A DNA stretch of 64,000 bases from Platanthera guangdongensis (lineage: Eukaryota; Streptophyta; Magnoliopsida; Asparagales; Orchidaceae): contig CM077161.1 of the NCBI GenBank assembly GCA_039583875.1, positions 64,857,885 to 64,921,884 of the forward strand. The letters are read 5' to 3'. Below, piece by piece: positions 21,888 to 33,985 of this stretch. Below the pieces are notes generated by a model that was not told the origin of the DNA, did not search any database, and was given only the letters and a program-made list of their open reading frames with translations. Position numbers and translations under genes: made by a program. Position 1 is the stretch's first letter; the number at the start of each line of letters is the position of its first letter.

Positions 21888-24149
21888 AACACCCTCATAC
21901 TTAAGCTTTTGTTATTCTAGAGCAAAAGATGGAGATGAACTTATAAGGAATAAAAGAAATCCTAAGTTTAGCTACCGCTTAATTAGTTGTAAGAGAGATC
22001 TAAATAAATATACGGGGTGTAAGAGTTAAGTCCTAAAATTATATAGATGATTTAAATAGTGCAAAAGTTTTGGCCAAAAGACTTCTTGATGTAATCAAAT
22101 AGAAGACAATATTTGTATTGGTTAGATTAACGAAAATAGTTTCGAATTATATGAACTCTAGCTTATAGGAGTGTTACTGGAAATAATACAATTTACTAAT
22201 TATGCTCTCAAATAGATTTTTAACTTAATTCTAGAATCGTGTAATTGGCTAAGGGGGTAGTAGGTTTATGAAGTGGATTTTGATTTTGAGGTGAGGTAAT
22301 TTTTTCTCCAACCTCCATTTTTTTTGGATTATTAGGAAAATGAAATCTTATTTTCCTAATATGATTTTTCTATTCAACTTCATAAGAATAAAACTAACCC
22401 AATGTATATATGTAGGAGTAATGAAGTTTATCATCTAACTCCATAACATATAATCTTTTTTAAAAATTATTGGGTGCCTATGTTTACGGAACGAAATCTT
22501 ATTCTCATTGGCATAGGATTTTTTAAGGATAAATATATTATCGTGCAAAGTAAGACATGATAAGTAAGGGGAGAAAAGAAAACTAGATTTTTAATCCTAA
22601 AAATGTTTGAGAGCTATCTTAATAAATTATACGTTCCAATTTTTCAGAAAGCTAAAAGTAAGTATAATTGAATTCTATAGTCGTTATTTCCTAACACAAT
22701 ACACGTGCTTCTATCAATGAAAAATTAGAAGTAGTGTCTAAAATGAGTTTGCTATTTTTAACAAAGCATAATGAATTCTTTAAAACTTAGCCCCGACTAT
22801 TTAAATTTTTCAATCAATAATTAACAAACGGGTAGTGAACAACGAATTAATCAAATTCACATATAAATAAACTCAAAACAAAATTTTTGGATAGCATGAA
22901 ATTTAAGAATTGAGATATTCGATTTGTTACATAATTAACAAAATATATATATTTTTTTTATTTTTTAGAGTTTTTATCATATTTTTTGTATTTTTTATGA
23001 TTATCGTATTTTTTGTGAATTTTTATAGTTATGGTCTTTTTTGATGCGCTTTTTGGTTTTTCTAAATTTTTTGAGTTTTTAGTGTATTTTTATAAGTTAT
23101 TTACAAAAAAGAAGAGAGAAAGATGTGTTATTTTACAAAGAAGATAGTGGGGAAAGAGAGAAATTAAATTTTTTTTTGTTTTTTAAATAATGTACAGAGT
23201 AAAAACTCGAAGGCGGCCCGCGAACAGACTCTTATTTGGGTAGTTGGTTCGATGAGTCGAACGCCACGGGGAGGCAAAATGCGTGTTTTTATAAATAAGA
23301 AGAAGGGGGGAGATTTTTACAAAAAATATTTACAATGAAAAGGACAAAAAATTTTGAATTTTTTGTTGTTTTATAAGTTTTTTTTGTGATTTTTTTGTTT
23401 TATGATTTTTTGAGTTTTATGATAATAAAAAACAAGAAAGAAACAAAAAGATAACAAAAAAGACACATTCAGCCAAAAGGTTGCGTGAGGTAGGGGATGG
23501 CAAGTGCGTGTGCGACTCGATTAGCTAACGTGTTAGCTATAGTGCGCAGACAGAAATGCGGACTCCAAACGCGCACAAAAGAGTAAAGTGCGCCGACGCA
23601 AAAATGAAACAAAATAAGTTAAAATAAGTTAAAACCAAATATATACATTTTTAATAACAAAATAGATATATATTCTTTGTTATAGATTTTTTTGTTATAT
23701 TTTTTGTGGTTTTTAAGTTTTTTTTTGTTTTATTTTTTTTGGATTTTGTGAGGTTTGTAGAGTTCGTTTTTTGTTTTTTAGGTTTTTAAGAGTTTTTCAG
23801 TTTTTAGAGTTTTAGTTAGTGTTTTTTTTTTATTTTTTCTTTTGTAGTGTTTGTTTTTCATAAAAATAATGAAAAAATTTTAAGTTTTGTTTTTTTTTCA
23901 GTTTTTAGATTTTTTTTTTCGTTTTTGTAGGTTTTTCATGTTTTTAGTTTTATAGGTTTCTTAATTTTTTTGTTTTATAATTTTGTAAGTTTTTTGTTTT
24001 TGTTATTATTATTATTATTATTATTAATAGTAAAAACAAAAAAAAATTTTGTTGGTTAACCATTTTTATATATATATAGGTAAAATTAATAGAACTCCAG
24101 GGTTCAAAATAACGATATGAAAAATTCCCCGGCAACGGTGTCAAAAACT
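21888..24149 (-). other. Non-coding interior of the LARD
   Basis: This 2.3-kb stretch is very AT-rich, with long T runs and an (ATT)n microsatellite near 24004-24026. No ORF or domain is seen on either strand. The end at 21888 (AACACCCTCATACTTAAG on plus) is the reverse complement of a polypurine tract. Confidence 0.8.
24126..24143 (-). other. tRNA-Asp-type primer-binding site of the LARD
   Basis: The plus strand matches the 3' end of plant tRNA-Asp (TCCCCGGCAACGGCGCCA) at 16 of 18 positions, six bases from the LTR. The minus strand is therefore the primer-binding strand. Confidence 0.85.
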
Positions 24150-27004
24150 TGATAGGTTAAAACTCCAAAAATAATTACAGTCACGCGGTGACCCGACGGT
24201 TTTATTTAAGTAAAACGGAATTGGTTTTATTTAGAAAACGGGGCGCGCGTATTTATTTATTTGGATATAAAAAGATGTGATCGAGTTTTAACGAAAGAAG
24301 GCAAGTGCACCTATCGTGAGTAGTACAGGATATTCCAGGTGGAATATCAAGGTCGTATTGTTCTTGGGGTCGGTTCGATTATTTCTACTCTTCCCTGGAG
24401 GGGACTATTATTTTACCGATAATTACTTGTCGGGTATTTTATATATAATAAAAAATGACAGAAAAAGAAAGCATAAAAAGAAAACAATAAGGTGGAGCCG
24501 ATGAAGAGCTTAGCTCGATGACACCGAATAGAATTAGAACTAAAATATATTTTAAATAAAAAGAGATACTAAATTTCTAATTAATTAAGGCGGAGACTTG
24601 GCTGTGGAGGTTGCACTAGAATGAGCTCACTTATCTCTAGGACTATTGCTCACCTGAACGCTAAGACTATTCGACCGAACGTTAGTCCGACGAAGGATTC
24701 CTCTTAATGCCTGCATTACGCTAAGAACCCCGCTATTGGGTGGGGAACCCAATCTGGTAGAGTTGGCGTGCCTCCTCTCTCGAGGGTTAGTGCGGAACTC
24801 TCTTTGCCAAGGGGTGATCTGTCCATAGCCACGGCCTCTCGGCTAGCGTAGGAAAAACGGAAATAGGGCCCACACATCGATATGTGGTCCTACGCGTCGT
24901 TAACCCTAGGCAAACTATAAGTACTTTAATTAATTAGAAAAATGAGACCTTTAATTATTTTAAGCTATTTTATTTGTCCCAATGCTCTTCAATACTGAGG
25001 GCCAAGAACAGTTAGCAACTCATCGGAATGGGGACGGCTTGCGGGAAAAGCAGAAAATAAAGCATTAAATAAAGCGGTAAAAGAAAGCAGTACATGAAAG
25101 CAGGAAAATAAAGCAGAAAATTGCAAGTCCTACTCAAACGAGTAGGACTGAAATGAAAGCGGTAAAATGCGAGTCCCGGCGCAAATGCGTGGGCGGGAGA
25201 AAGAAAGCGGGTCCTACTCAAACGAGTAGGACTAAATAAATGCTCACACGCACGCACTCTACGGAAAAGTAAACACACTCCACACACTCTACTGAAATGA
25301 AATAAAAGCACTGCGCCATTTAACTCTTAACGAGTAGGCAGAAATAAATGCGCACACACATATGAGCCAAAAAATTAAGAAAAACTAAGTTGACGAAAAA
25401 TTAAAATAACATCATTTCTACCGCTAGAATGCGGTAGAAATGCATAAAAATCTGAAATAAAAATAAAGCGGGCAAAAAGGTTTGCAAATAAACGCAAAAT
25501 GAAAATGCCCGAAAAATTAAAACAAATACATTTCTACCGCTAGAATGTGGTAGAAATGCGTAAAAAGAGAACGAAAAATTTAAAAGAGCAAAAGTTTAAA
25601 ATGAAAAATCTAAGTGCACGAAAAATTAAGACGGCTATATAATCATTCCTATAACTTGACAAAAACGCTAAAAAAGTGTAAATAAAGTAAAAAGTACGAA
25701 AAAGTTGAACAACCTAAAGACGAAAATCTAGGTTAGTGAAAAAAAAGAAAACACTTTAAAAACATTTTTACCGATTTATAGGAATGCATAAAAAGTTATA
25801 AAAATCCTAAGTTAACAAAACTAAATAAAATTTCCTAAGTATAAAAACATGAAAACAAGCCTCATACACACACACACCTGTATAAAAAGGAACAAAAAAC
25901 AAAGTTAAAACAAATATAAATAAGATTGCATAAGAGAAGAGTCGCATAGATCCATTCCAAAGCCAAAATAAGAGAAGAAAATGGAACACATTTTATTAAA
26001 TAAAAAGACGAGTTACAAATACACGAAAATAAAAGCTAAGGAGAGGGGGAGAAATATCCCTTACATAAACTTTGGAAGCATCCAGGTAGCATTTCCCCTA
26101 TACAAAATGGATCCAAAAGGGGAACAGAAACTCTTAAAGCAAGATGGTTTTTATAGAGAAAAAAATCAAACCTGACACGGGCGTGTAGGGGGGGGGGGTG
26201 TGTCAGCACTGTACAAAATGCGGCCGTTGATTTGACGGGAAAGTGGACTTCGGGCTGGACACGTGTCGGTCTTGCGTTGGTCAAGCCCCAGGTCACGGGC
26301 GTGACTCAGGGCGTGTCAGTTGGTGTCGACACTCGACAAACGTCGAGCGGAAAGTGTCGAGTTGAAAAATCGTCGAGCTGCTTGAGAATCGTCAAGCGCG
26401 ATTTTTTCGAGCGGAAATCGTTGAGCTGCTGGAGAATCGTCGAGCACGAGTTTGTCGAGCGGAAATTGTCGAGCTACTAGAGAATCGTCGAGCGCGAGAT
26501 CGTCGAACGGAAAGTCGAGCTGAAAAATCGTTGAGCTGCTGGAGAATCGTCGAACGAAAAGTCGAGCTGAAAATTGTCGAGCTGCTGGAGAATCGTCGAG
26601 CGCTAAGATGAGTCACGCCCTAGGTCACGGGAGTGACTTTGGGCGTGTAGGGGGGTGTCGACGATCGTCGAACAGAAAGTCGAGCTGAAATCGTCGATCA
26701 GAATTCGTCGAGCTGAAATCGTCGATCGGAATTGGTCGAGCGGAAATTTCTCTTTAAAATTCGCTGATTCCATGGGTTTGACAAATCACGGCCTGGTCAT
26801 GGGCGTGACCAATAAGTCACGGGCGTGACTTGGCAATTATTTGCAGATTTTTATTTTTTTCCTAAAAAAAATAAATAAAAACAGTTAGTAAAATATTTAC
26901 AAAAATAGGAGCATTTTATTGAATAAAAACAAGTAAAAATGACAAAAATAAATGAAAACGACTTAAGTAATGTACATAAAAATAGGTATATTTACAATTC
27001 ATCA
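24150..27004 (-). repeat. 5' LTR of the LARD (minus strand)
   Basis: Same termini as the other copy (TGATAGG and TTCATCA on plus). It is 124 bp longer, mainly from an extra repeat of a CAAACGAGTAGGACT-containing segment around 25130-25230. Confidence 0.92.
26147..26840 (-). promoter_or_regulatory. U3 motif arrays and TATA box of the LARD 5' LTR
   Basis: On the minus strand GTCACG/CGTGAC palindromes and a long TCGTCGAGC array (about 26335-26735, with CTGCTGGAGAA spacers) lie upstream of a CTATAAAAA box at 26147-26155. The 3' LTR has the same order. Confidence 0.55.
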
Positions 27005-27009
27005 CCAGT

Positions 27010-27205
27010 GCATCATAGTAGAACTAAGCATATAGATGTACGTCATCATTTCATTAGAGAGTGTGTAGACTAAAAGAAAGTTAATCTCACCTTTGTCTCT
27101 ACAGATTTGCAAAAGGCAGATATCTTCACCAAACCCTTAGATGAGAAGAAACATCTGTTCTTTATGAATCAGCTAGGTATGATCAATGGAGATGCATTAG
27201 TTTAA
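27010..27205 (+). pseudogene. pol: Copia RNase H, C-terminal end
   Basis: This continues the RNase H frame interrupted at 19156. HHSRTKHIDVRHHFIRE is the invariant tail of copia RNase H, followed by a DIFTKPL-type motif near 27125 and the normal end of pol at TAA 27203-27205. One stop lies near 27070. The clean resumption directly after the CCAGT duplication proves the nesting. Confidence 0.88.
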
Positions 27206-27234
27206 TTTTCTTTCCGTGGTCGAAGAATTTGCCA

Positions 27235-27480
27235 TAGTTCGTCGAATAGAGATCGACGAACTGAGGAAAGTTCTTGAGAAATTCATCGACCTGAGATCGA
27301 TGAACTCTTTGTGTGTGAAGTCTTATTAGTCGAACGTAGATCGACAATATTGCTTCAGAACAATTTCCTCGAACTGAACTCGACGAAACGTTTTCCCTTC
27401 TTCTGACTGAGATCGACAAACTCTTTTTTCAATAAAATATTTCGTCGAACGTATATCGAAGAATTTTTATTTTTCATCGG
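27235..27480 (+). promoter_or_regulatory. Internal U3-type TCGTCGA array upstream of the extra ORF
   Basis: Between the pol stop and the extra ORF, motifs such as TTCGTCGAA, ATCGACGAACTGAG and CTCGACGAAACG recur about ten times. They are the same class as the arrays in this element's LTRs. The position suggests an internal promoter or enhancer for the downstream ORF; this is inference. Confidence 0.45.
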
Positions 27481-27569
27481 ACAGAGTCTGCTGCTTCATA
27501 TTCAGAAAACCATATATCTAGGTTTTCTTCGAGCTCCGTCCCGCGTATTCTGTTCCCTTTGCACTTGAT

Positions 27570-27589
27570 TTCTCTCTTTTCCTTTGCAG
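27570..27589 (+). other. Splice-acceptor-like site before the extra ORF
   Basis: A pyrimidine tract ending CCTTTGCAG lies 7 bp before the ATG at 27597. It fits a 3' splice site that would place the extra ORF on a spliced RNA; no donor was identified. Confidence 0.4.
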
Positions 27590-27596
27590 GCAAACA

Positions 27597-30559
27597 ATGA
27601 CGATTCCATCAAGCTCTCTAGCAGCGATGAAGTTCGATATGAGATTCGATATAGATTTTGAATCCTTCCAACATTCAGACCTGATCTTTTTGGATATACT
27701 GAAACTCTTTGAGGAGTAGAATCTGAAGAACTTCATGACCAATAGAATCAAGATCGCAGCGATAGAGATTAGAGAATTGGTATTCACTTCCATCACTGCA
27801 GATGCAGATACAATGACCGACACTATATCCAATAATCAGATTTCTTTAAACCCCACCATATTATCAGAGATTTTCGGTTTGCTGAATGGTAATGAAGATA
27901 TTGAGATGGACAACACTGAATATGATAACATGCTGATAACAATGGGTCATACTGGGAAAAACCAAATAAATTACTTAAGAAATATTTATCTTCTTAGTAT
28001 TAATTTCTGGCTGATGTTGTCGGAAAGGTTCTGTTGGGCAAGCACACAGCCCATGATTACATTATCAGGCACCAATTTCTGGTTATGTCTGGTCAATAAG
28101 AAAGCAGATAATTGGGGAAAACTGCTGTTTGATTTAATAAAGAAGAAAAATACGAAGAAAGAAGTGTGCTTTGCGAGGATTCTGGAATCTTCCATCAAGA
28201 AAAGGCATCTGAACTACAAGTCTCCTCGACAATGTTCATTAATGCCTCAAAAAGGCTTACATCTGAACTTTTTGGCAAATGGGAGAGGAAAATCTCAAAG
28301 CCATCCGAGGCTTTCTCCTCTTCCAGGACTTCTGAGAGCACCAGGGCAGTGACAGCCACTCCTCCACCTCCAGAAGATGTCCTTCCTTCCATCAAAATTC
28401 CTTCACCTCCTCCTCAACAACAACCATCATCTTATCCAGCTCATACTCCACCAATTCAACAACAACATCGACTCACACCAGTTCCAACACCAGTTCCCTC
28501 TCCAGAACCTACTACACCACCTCCATGTCCACCTCCTCACTCTCCACCTCACACTCATATATCTGAAATTCCTTCTACCTCCCAACCCTCTTTCAATTAA
28601 CTGTCTCCTCAACCATCTCCACATAATTCTCCAATTCAGGAACACATCTCCTCATCCACAACCACAGTTCTCCCTTCTACCACTGCAATTCCTTTAGTTT
28701 ATATCCCTTCAGTCATCCACACTAACATTCCATCTAGTGCTCTAGACTACACCCATACAGATTTCTCCAACGCATTCTTTGTGTGTTCAAACAATGGACA
28801 TCACACTCCTTACTCCTCCTCTGCTCCTGAATCCCTATATCTAAATTTTTCTGATATTGCAAACGATCTTCTTGCTTTTATTTCTCCCACTCTTGAGAAA
28901 CTTATAGCTAATTCTATTGCCCCTCTTTCTTCTTCCATCACGTCTCTCTTCCAGAATTTCTGCCATGTCTTCTGTCCCTTCTTCTAGAGGACTGGCTTCA
29001 GGACCCACTAGAGCCAGTTAGTGGGAGATGTTTTGTGAAGAAGCTCCAGTTCCTCCTGTGCAGTAGCAGCAGCAGCAATAGATTCTGAGATGTTTGAGGA
29101 CTCAGCAGAAGCAGCCCCTTCAAAAGAAATAATTGAATTGTTTACAGATTCTGATATAGAGATGGCTGACACAATTATAGCAGAAATAAATACTGTTGGT
29201 GATTATATTATAAATCTCACAGTTAATCTAGATTTTTTTCTATATTCATTCAGTTTTGTTTACATAGATATTCTACCTAGTTTTTCTCATCATCAATCTA
29301 GGGCTATAGCCCTTTATACTTATGTAATAAGTCCCGTAGTTGCTAAGTAACTCAAGGCCAGTTTTGCAGCTCCAGTATTCACAGAAGAACATATGATTGA
29401 GAATGTTCTTACACCAGTTTCAGCCCCCAAGGAAATTTCTCCTACAAAGGCTATCTCCCCTCCTACATATAAGATGGATGATAGTCCCCTACTAGATCTA
29501 GATTAAATTATTATGGCTATAGCAGAAGAAAGTTTAACTGTTCTTGAAAGTGTTGTTGAAACAGTAGTTTCAGAAGTAACAGAACTTCCAGTACAGCCTC
29601 AGGTTGAGGAACATATTTCTAAAGATATTTTGAAGGCCATTGATGCCTTATATAATAATCCTCAAGGACCATCTGATGAAGATGATGATGATGATGATGA
29701 TGATTCTGATGAATCTGACAGTTCTAAGGCTAAGAAGAAAGTTGTTAAGAAGAGAAAGGTTGTTCCTAAAGCTTCCCCCAAGCTAAATCACACCTATGAT
29801 AATCCTTAGTACATACTGCAGAATATCACTCCTTACCCAGGGATGCCCTCATGGATGTGGCTATCCAAGAATGAGCAAAAAGCCAGGAAAAAGAGCAGAA
29901 GGTACTCTCCTCCTCCTTCCCAAAGGAATTGGAGAGGTCCTCCACCTCCTCCTCCTGCCGCGAGTGCTTCAGGAAGTATTTCTCAGAGATCTACCTCCTA
30001 TACACAGACCTATCAAAGACAACATGGCAGATCTTCAAGATCTCAATTTCAAGGAAGTAGTCAGTACAGACATTCTAGCAGCAGCAAACAGCAGCGAGAA
30101 CATCAGAAGTAAGAAATGCAACAGAAAGTATCAGAAATTGAAAAAGCTGAAAAAGATATCAGTCCAAAAAGACCAGATTCTCCACCAATTCCTTTTGTAG
30201 ATCCTGAACAAGAAACCACTGCAAGAATGGCCAGATTTCAATAACTTGTTGGTCTCTCCATAATCCACAAAGCCAAAGCTGAAGTTAGAGATCCTTCTCA
30301 GTATTCTACCATGTCATCCTATAGAAGAGAAGAACTAAAAAGGTATGATAAAGCTAATAAGTTTTTCAATGTAGATGATTACATAAATTCACATTCAGAG
30401 GCTGTAGTACCAAGAGCTACCTCTATCAATATAATTGGAGCTGCTGACATGACAATGTCTAGAATAGAAGCAACCAATCCCAACAGAGAAATTAAATTCA
30501 GGCATCCCTCTAAGCAAACTGACAAAGATAATAGAGAAAAGCAAAAGAAGAACAACTGA
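27597..30559 (+). pseudogene. Extra ORF of the copia element, about 985 codons, decayed
   Basis: The ATG at 27597 opens a frame with a TAG at 27717 that runs to about 28180, then a frameshift; from there to 30559 all open pieces lie in one frame, broken by about ten stops. So one long protein was once encoded between pol and the 3' LTR. Regions in order: a globular N-terminal part (about 200 residues), a Pro-rich segment (28360-28600), a mixed part with a hydrophobic stretch near 29230-29300, an Asp-rich run near 29680, a basic KKKVVKKRKV segment, an Arg/Ser/Pro-rich part (29880-30110) and a polar C-terminus. Sireviruses often carry an envelope-like ORF here, but the acidic and basic runs look more like a nuclear or nucleic-acid-binding protein. 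The function is unknown. Confidence 0.6.
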
Positions 30560-30713
30560 TATTTTGTTTAGTATTTATTCTCTGAACTTTATTTATTATA
30601 CATGTCACAAAGCTACTGTTATGTACATATCTGCTAAATGTTTTAAATTTTCTACCAGATATATTATTTTTGCTTTGTGATTGTTTTCCTTTATTTTATT
30701 AGTGACCTCACCC

Positions 30714-30727
30714 AAATAGGGGGAGAT
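30714..30727 (+). other. Polypurine tract of the copia element
   Basis: A tract of A and G with a run of five G (GGGGGAGAT) immediately precedes the 3' LTR, as is usual for copia. Confidence 0.75.
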
Positions 30728-32341
30728 TGTTGCATCCCAAGTTTGGATTTGGGCTAGGTTCACTAATTAGGATGTCTTTTGACCCGCATTGTATAGCCAG
30801 GGTCATGTCTTTGAGTCTTAGAGTTTAGGCTAAGTCATTAGGTTCAACATTCATGGACCAGCCAACAGAAGACTTCAGGAGACTTAAGACTTAGAAGAAA
30901 TCAAAGTTCAGTATATAAGTTCAAAGTTCGTCGAACTCAGCTCAACGATCGTAGATCGTAGATTGACGAACTCAGAATCAATTCTCTGAGTTGAGCTCGA
31001 CGATATCCGAGCTCAGGTCGACGAAGTCTGGTGTTCAGCTTCAACATATTCTTTCAAATTATTTTTGCTGAACTCAGCTCGACGAAGACATATTCTCTGC
31101 TCGACGAACTTGGACCGCATAATTGGCAAGTTATTCGCAGAATGAAGTTCGTTGAGCGCAGGTCGACGAACAGGATTTTTCAGCTCGACGAACTTGGATC
31201 TCCGGTCGACGAAATCTGTTTAGAGCTCAACGATTTCTGTCCAGTGCCCGACTTAGAGTTTTTCCTTATTTTTTGTCCTTATCTTCTATATTATTTAGCA
31301 GTAATTCTCTGAGTAATTTATGCATATATTCCCCTGAATATAACCATTATTGGATGCATTAATTATTGTCTTCATCAGGGTTAATTACTTGCTTAATCTA
31401 TTGGGACAGTTAGGAAACTCATTAAAGACAATATTCTCCAGCCATATTTCATTCTCCAGGCAGTCAGTAATCAATGCTGGGAATTCAAAATTCAAAGGAG
31501 AATTTTGACTGAGAATATAAAAATAGATTTTCTCTTTTCAATCAAAAAAACAAGGAAGAGATACAAGCAGTAATACAGAGAACACGAAAACGTTCAGAAT
31601 TATTCTATGTGCAGAAAACACTTTATTTTCTCCTTGTTCTTACTGAAGACTGAAGAAGAAAAACAAACCAATATCAAGAGTCGTCTTCCACTTCAACTCC
31701 AGGAACTTTCAAAGACAACAAACTCTGAACCAGTCAGAAGTCCCTGGATTATTTCAAGACAATGCTGAGGACCTACCCCCTGTGCAAGGATCCAAGTGAT
31801 TTTGGAAGGAGCTTTTGACAACAACAATCCTGTAAGTCTTCTCTATTGATTACAGAAAAGAGAAGACAACATCACCCCTCTCACCTCCTATATAAAGGGT
31901 TTATTAACTTCCTTCAAAAGTCTATTCCTAGTTTTTGGACACCTGATCAAAAGCTCAAAGTGTTGTGAGATCTCCCTAGAAATAAATCTTGTGGTGGCAG
32001 TCACCTGATCAAAAACCTTTGAGTGGATTCCCACCATGGTGGTAGAAGAGTGGATGTAACCAGTTTAGGGAACCACTATAAAATTCTTGTGTCATCTGGT
32101 TGTTTATTTTCTGTGTTATTCTTGTTGTGGCTGTGATAGGTTAGCTTTGCTGTGTTAGATTACTTTCCTGTGATAGTTTAGTTTAGTTTACATTTTCTGT
32201 TACTACTATAGTATCACTTACTTTACTCTGATATATTTAAAAAACAGCCAAAAGATGTAATTACTCTATTCAACCCCCCTCTAGATTAAATCAGATCTAT
32301 CCCCTTCTTTCATTGGTATCAAAGGTATACTATATCTTTCA
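30728..32341 (+). repeat. 3' LTR of the copia element
   Basis: Starts TGTTGCATCC and ends CTTTCA, matching the 5' LTR including the extra 29-bp end (32313-32341). Because the captured primer-site copy is in both LTRs, it was there before this insertion. The sequence after it (ATTCACCCC) resembles the LTR's own pre-terminal TATTCACCCC, suggesting a rearranged right junction. Confidence 0.9.
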
Positions 32342-32389
32342 ATTCACCCCTTCCCAAGGGTGAACTCCAAGATATCAAGTTTTTGGTTC

Positions 32390-33979
32390 AACATCGGTTA
32401 TCTCCTTCATCTTAGATCTTTGCTCTAGCTCTATCAACAAATTTTATACCAGCTTCCGATAGAGATGCTCTTGTTATTCCTCATTGGAAAGCTGCAATGG
32501 ATGAAGAGATGAACACTCTCACTGAACGAGGCACTTGGAATCTTATTCCAACCCCTCTAGGAGCTGAAGTGGTTGGCTGTCGCTGGGTCTTTGTCATGAA
32601 ATTTCTTGTTGATAGTACTATTGATCGTTACAAATCCCGGTTTGTTACCAAAGGGTTTACGCAAACCTACGACGTGGACTTCTTTTATACTTTCTCTCTG
32701 ATTGCTCGGATTACTACAATCTGTGTGCTCTTTTTAGTGTCCATGAACAAAGACTGGGAGATGTCTCAGTTGGATGTGAAGAATCCCTTTATTTATGGTG
32801 ATTTGCAAGAAATAGTATATATGGATCAACCTCTTAGGTATGTTGCTCAGGGGGAGTCTCTGGTATGTAAACTGTGAAAGGCGATCTACGGTCTTAAGCA
32901 AAGTCGCAGGGCCTGGTTTGACAAGTTTAATGAAGTTATTTCTCTGATTGGGTTTTCTAGAAGTGTTGCAGATCATTCATATTTCATCCATAAAATCAAG
33001 GCTGGTCTTGTTATTCTTGCGGTTTATGTGGATGACATTCTTCTTACAGGGGATGATAGAAAAGGAATTGACATGATAAAGAAACATCTACTATAATATT
33101 TTGTTATCAAGGATATGTGGTATCCTAAGTACTTTCTGGGGATTGTGATATCTCAGAAATCTGGTTCTATTGTTCTTTCGCAGCGGAAGTATGTGTTAGA
33201 TCTCTTGAAAGATATAGGCCTTCTTGAGACTAAACCTACTCGGACTCCTATGGCTGTTGGGGAAGTCAAATATTAGAAGGAAAATTATCCTGCTCTTGAA
33301 GATATTACCGGATACATGCGTCTTGTGGGTAAACTCATTTATTTGACAGTCACAAGAACAGATATTTGTTATGCAGTAGGGAAAGTGAGCCAGTTTATGC
33401 AAGCCCCCAGAGAATATCATCAGCAGTCAGCTCTAAAGATTTTAGAGTATGTAAAAGGTACACCTGTAAAGGGGCTCTTGTTTCAGAAAAGATGACATTT
33501 GAAGTTTGAAGATTATTCTAATGCTAGCTACGCAGATGATAAGGAAGGTAAGATTTCTACATCTGATTTCTGCACTTTTGTTGGAGGTAATCTAGTCAGC
33601 TGGAAGACCAAGAAACATGTTGTAGTTGTCAGGTCAAGTGTAGAAGATGAATATAGAAGCATGGCTTAGACTGCTTATGAGTTGAAGTGGCTATAGAAAC
33701 TCTTACTTGATTTGGAAGAGTTTTATGATCATCCCCTACCTATGTTCTATGACAATAAGGCAGTTATATATATTTCAAGAAATCTAGTCTTTCATGAGAG
33801 AACAAAGCATATCGAGGTGGATTGTCATTTCATTAGAGATGAGATTTTGAAGAATCAGATCTACATACCGTTTTTCACCTCAGAGAGAGAACTGGTTGAT
33901 TACTTCACCAAACATGTTACTTCTTTTGAGGAGGATTGTAGCAAGCTGGGCATGGTGGATATATATTCTCCAGCTTGAG
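32390..33979 (+). pseudogene. pol: Second copia element: reverse transcriptase and RNase H
   Basis: A separate copia lineage. RT begins near 32480 with AAMDEEMNTL and shows GCRWVF, the MSQLDVKNPF block, a KAIYGLKQS motif and the catalytic YVDDILLTGDD near 33040. RNase H has TDICYAVGKVSQF, SWKTKKHVVV, an EDEYRSMA motif and the tail ERTKHIEVDCHFIRDE. Stops occur at 32874, about 33095, 33275, 33494, 33667 and 33694. The frame ends at TGA 33976, eight bases before the LTR. Everything 5' of RT is missing, lost where this copy meets the larger copia element at 32341. Confidence 0.87.
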
Positions 33980-33985
33980 GGGGAG

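Larger units (their letters stand above)
19157..27004 (-). mobile_element. Non-coding LARD with tRNA-Asp primer site
   Basis: Two LTRs (2,731 and 2,855 bp) enclose 2,262 bp with no coding sequence. The exact target duplication CCAGT flanks it at 19152-19156 and 27005-27009. Orientation is minus: next to the 24150 LTR end lies the reverse complement of a tRNA-Asp primer-binding site (TCCCCGGCAACGG, then TGTCA), and at the other internal end a minus-strand purine tract (AAGTATGAGGGTG) adjoins the LTR. Long LTRs with a non-coding interior match the LARD class (large retrotransposon derivatives), which must borrow proteins from another element. Confidence 0.9.
3931..32341 (+). mobile_element. Sirevirus-like Ty1/copia retrotransposon with two nested insertions
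   Basis: Two similar LTRs (1,615 and 1,614 bp) start TGTTG and end CTTTCA. A tRNA-iMet-type primer-binding site follows the first and a purine tract precedes the second. Between them are copia gag, integrase, reverse transcriptase and RNase H in copia order, then an extra ORF region before the 3' LTR. Insertions at 6028-16806 and 19157-27004 account for about 18.6 kb of its 28.4-kb span. The middle of gag-pol (rest of gag, protease, start of integrase) is deleted near 16880-16960. No clean target duplication is seen: GATCA precedes the 5' LTR and ATTCA follows the 3' LTR. The extra ORF and gag type suggest the Sirevirus lineage; that assignment is inference. Confidence 0.85.

Noticed and set aside
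24126..24143. A tRNA-Asp gene fragment
   Set aside because: Only the 3' 18 bases match, without the rest of the cloverleaf, and the spot is exactly where a minus-strand primer-binding site is expected.
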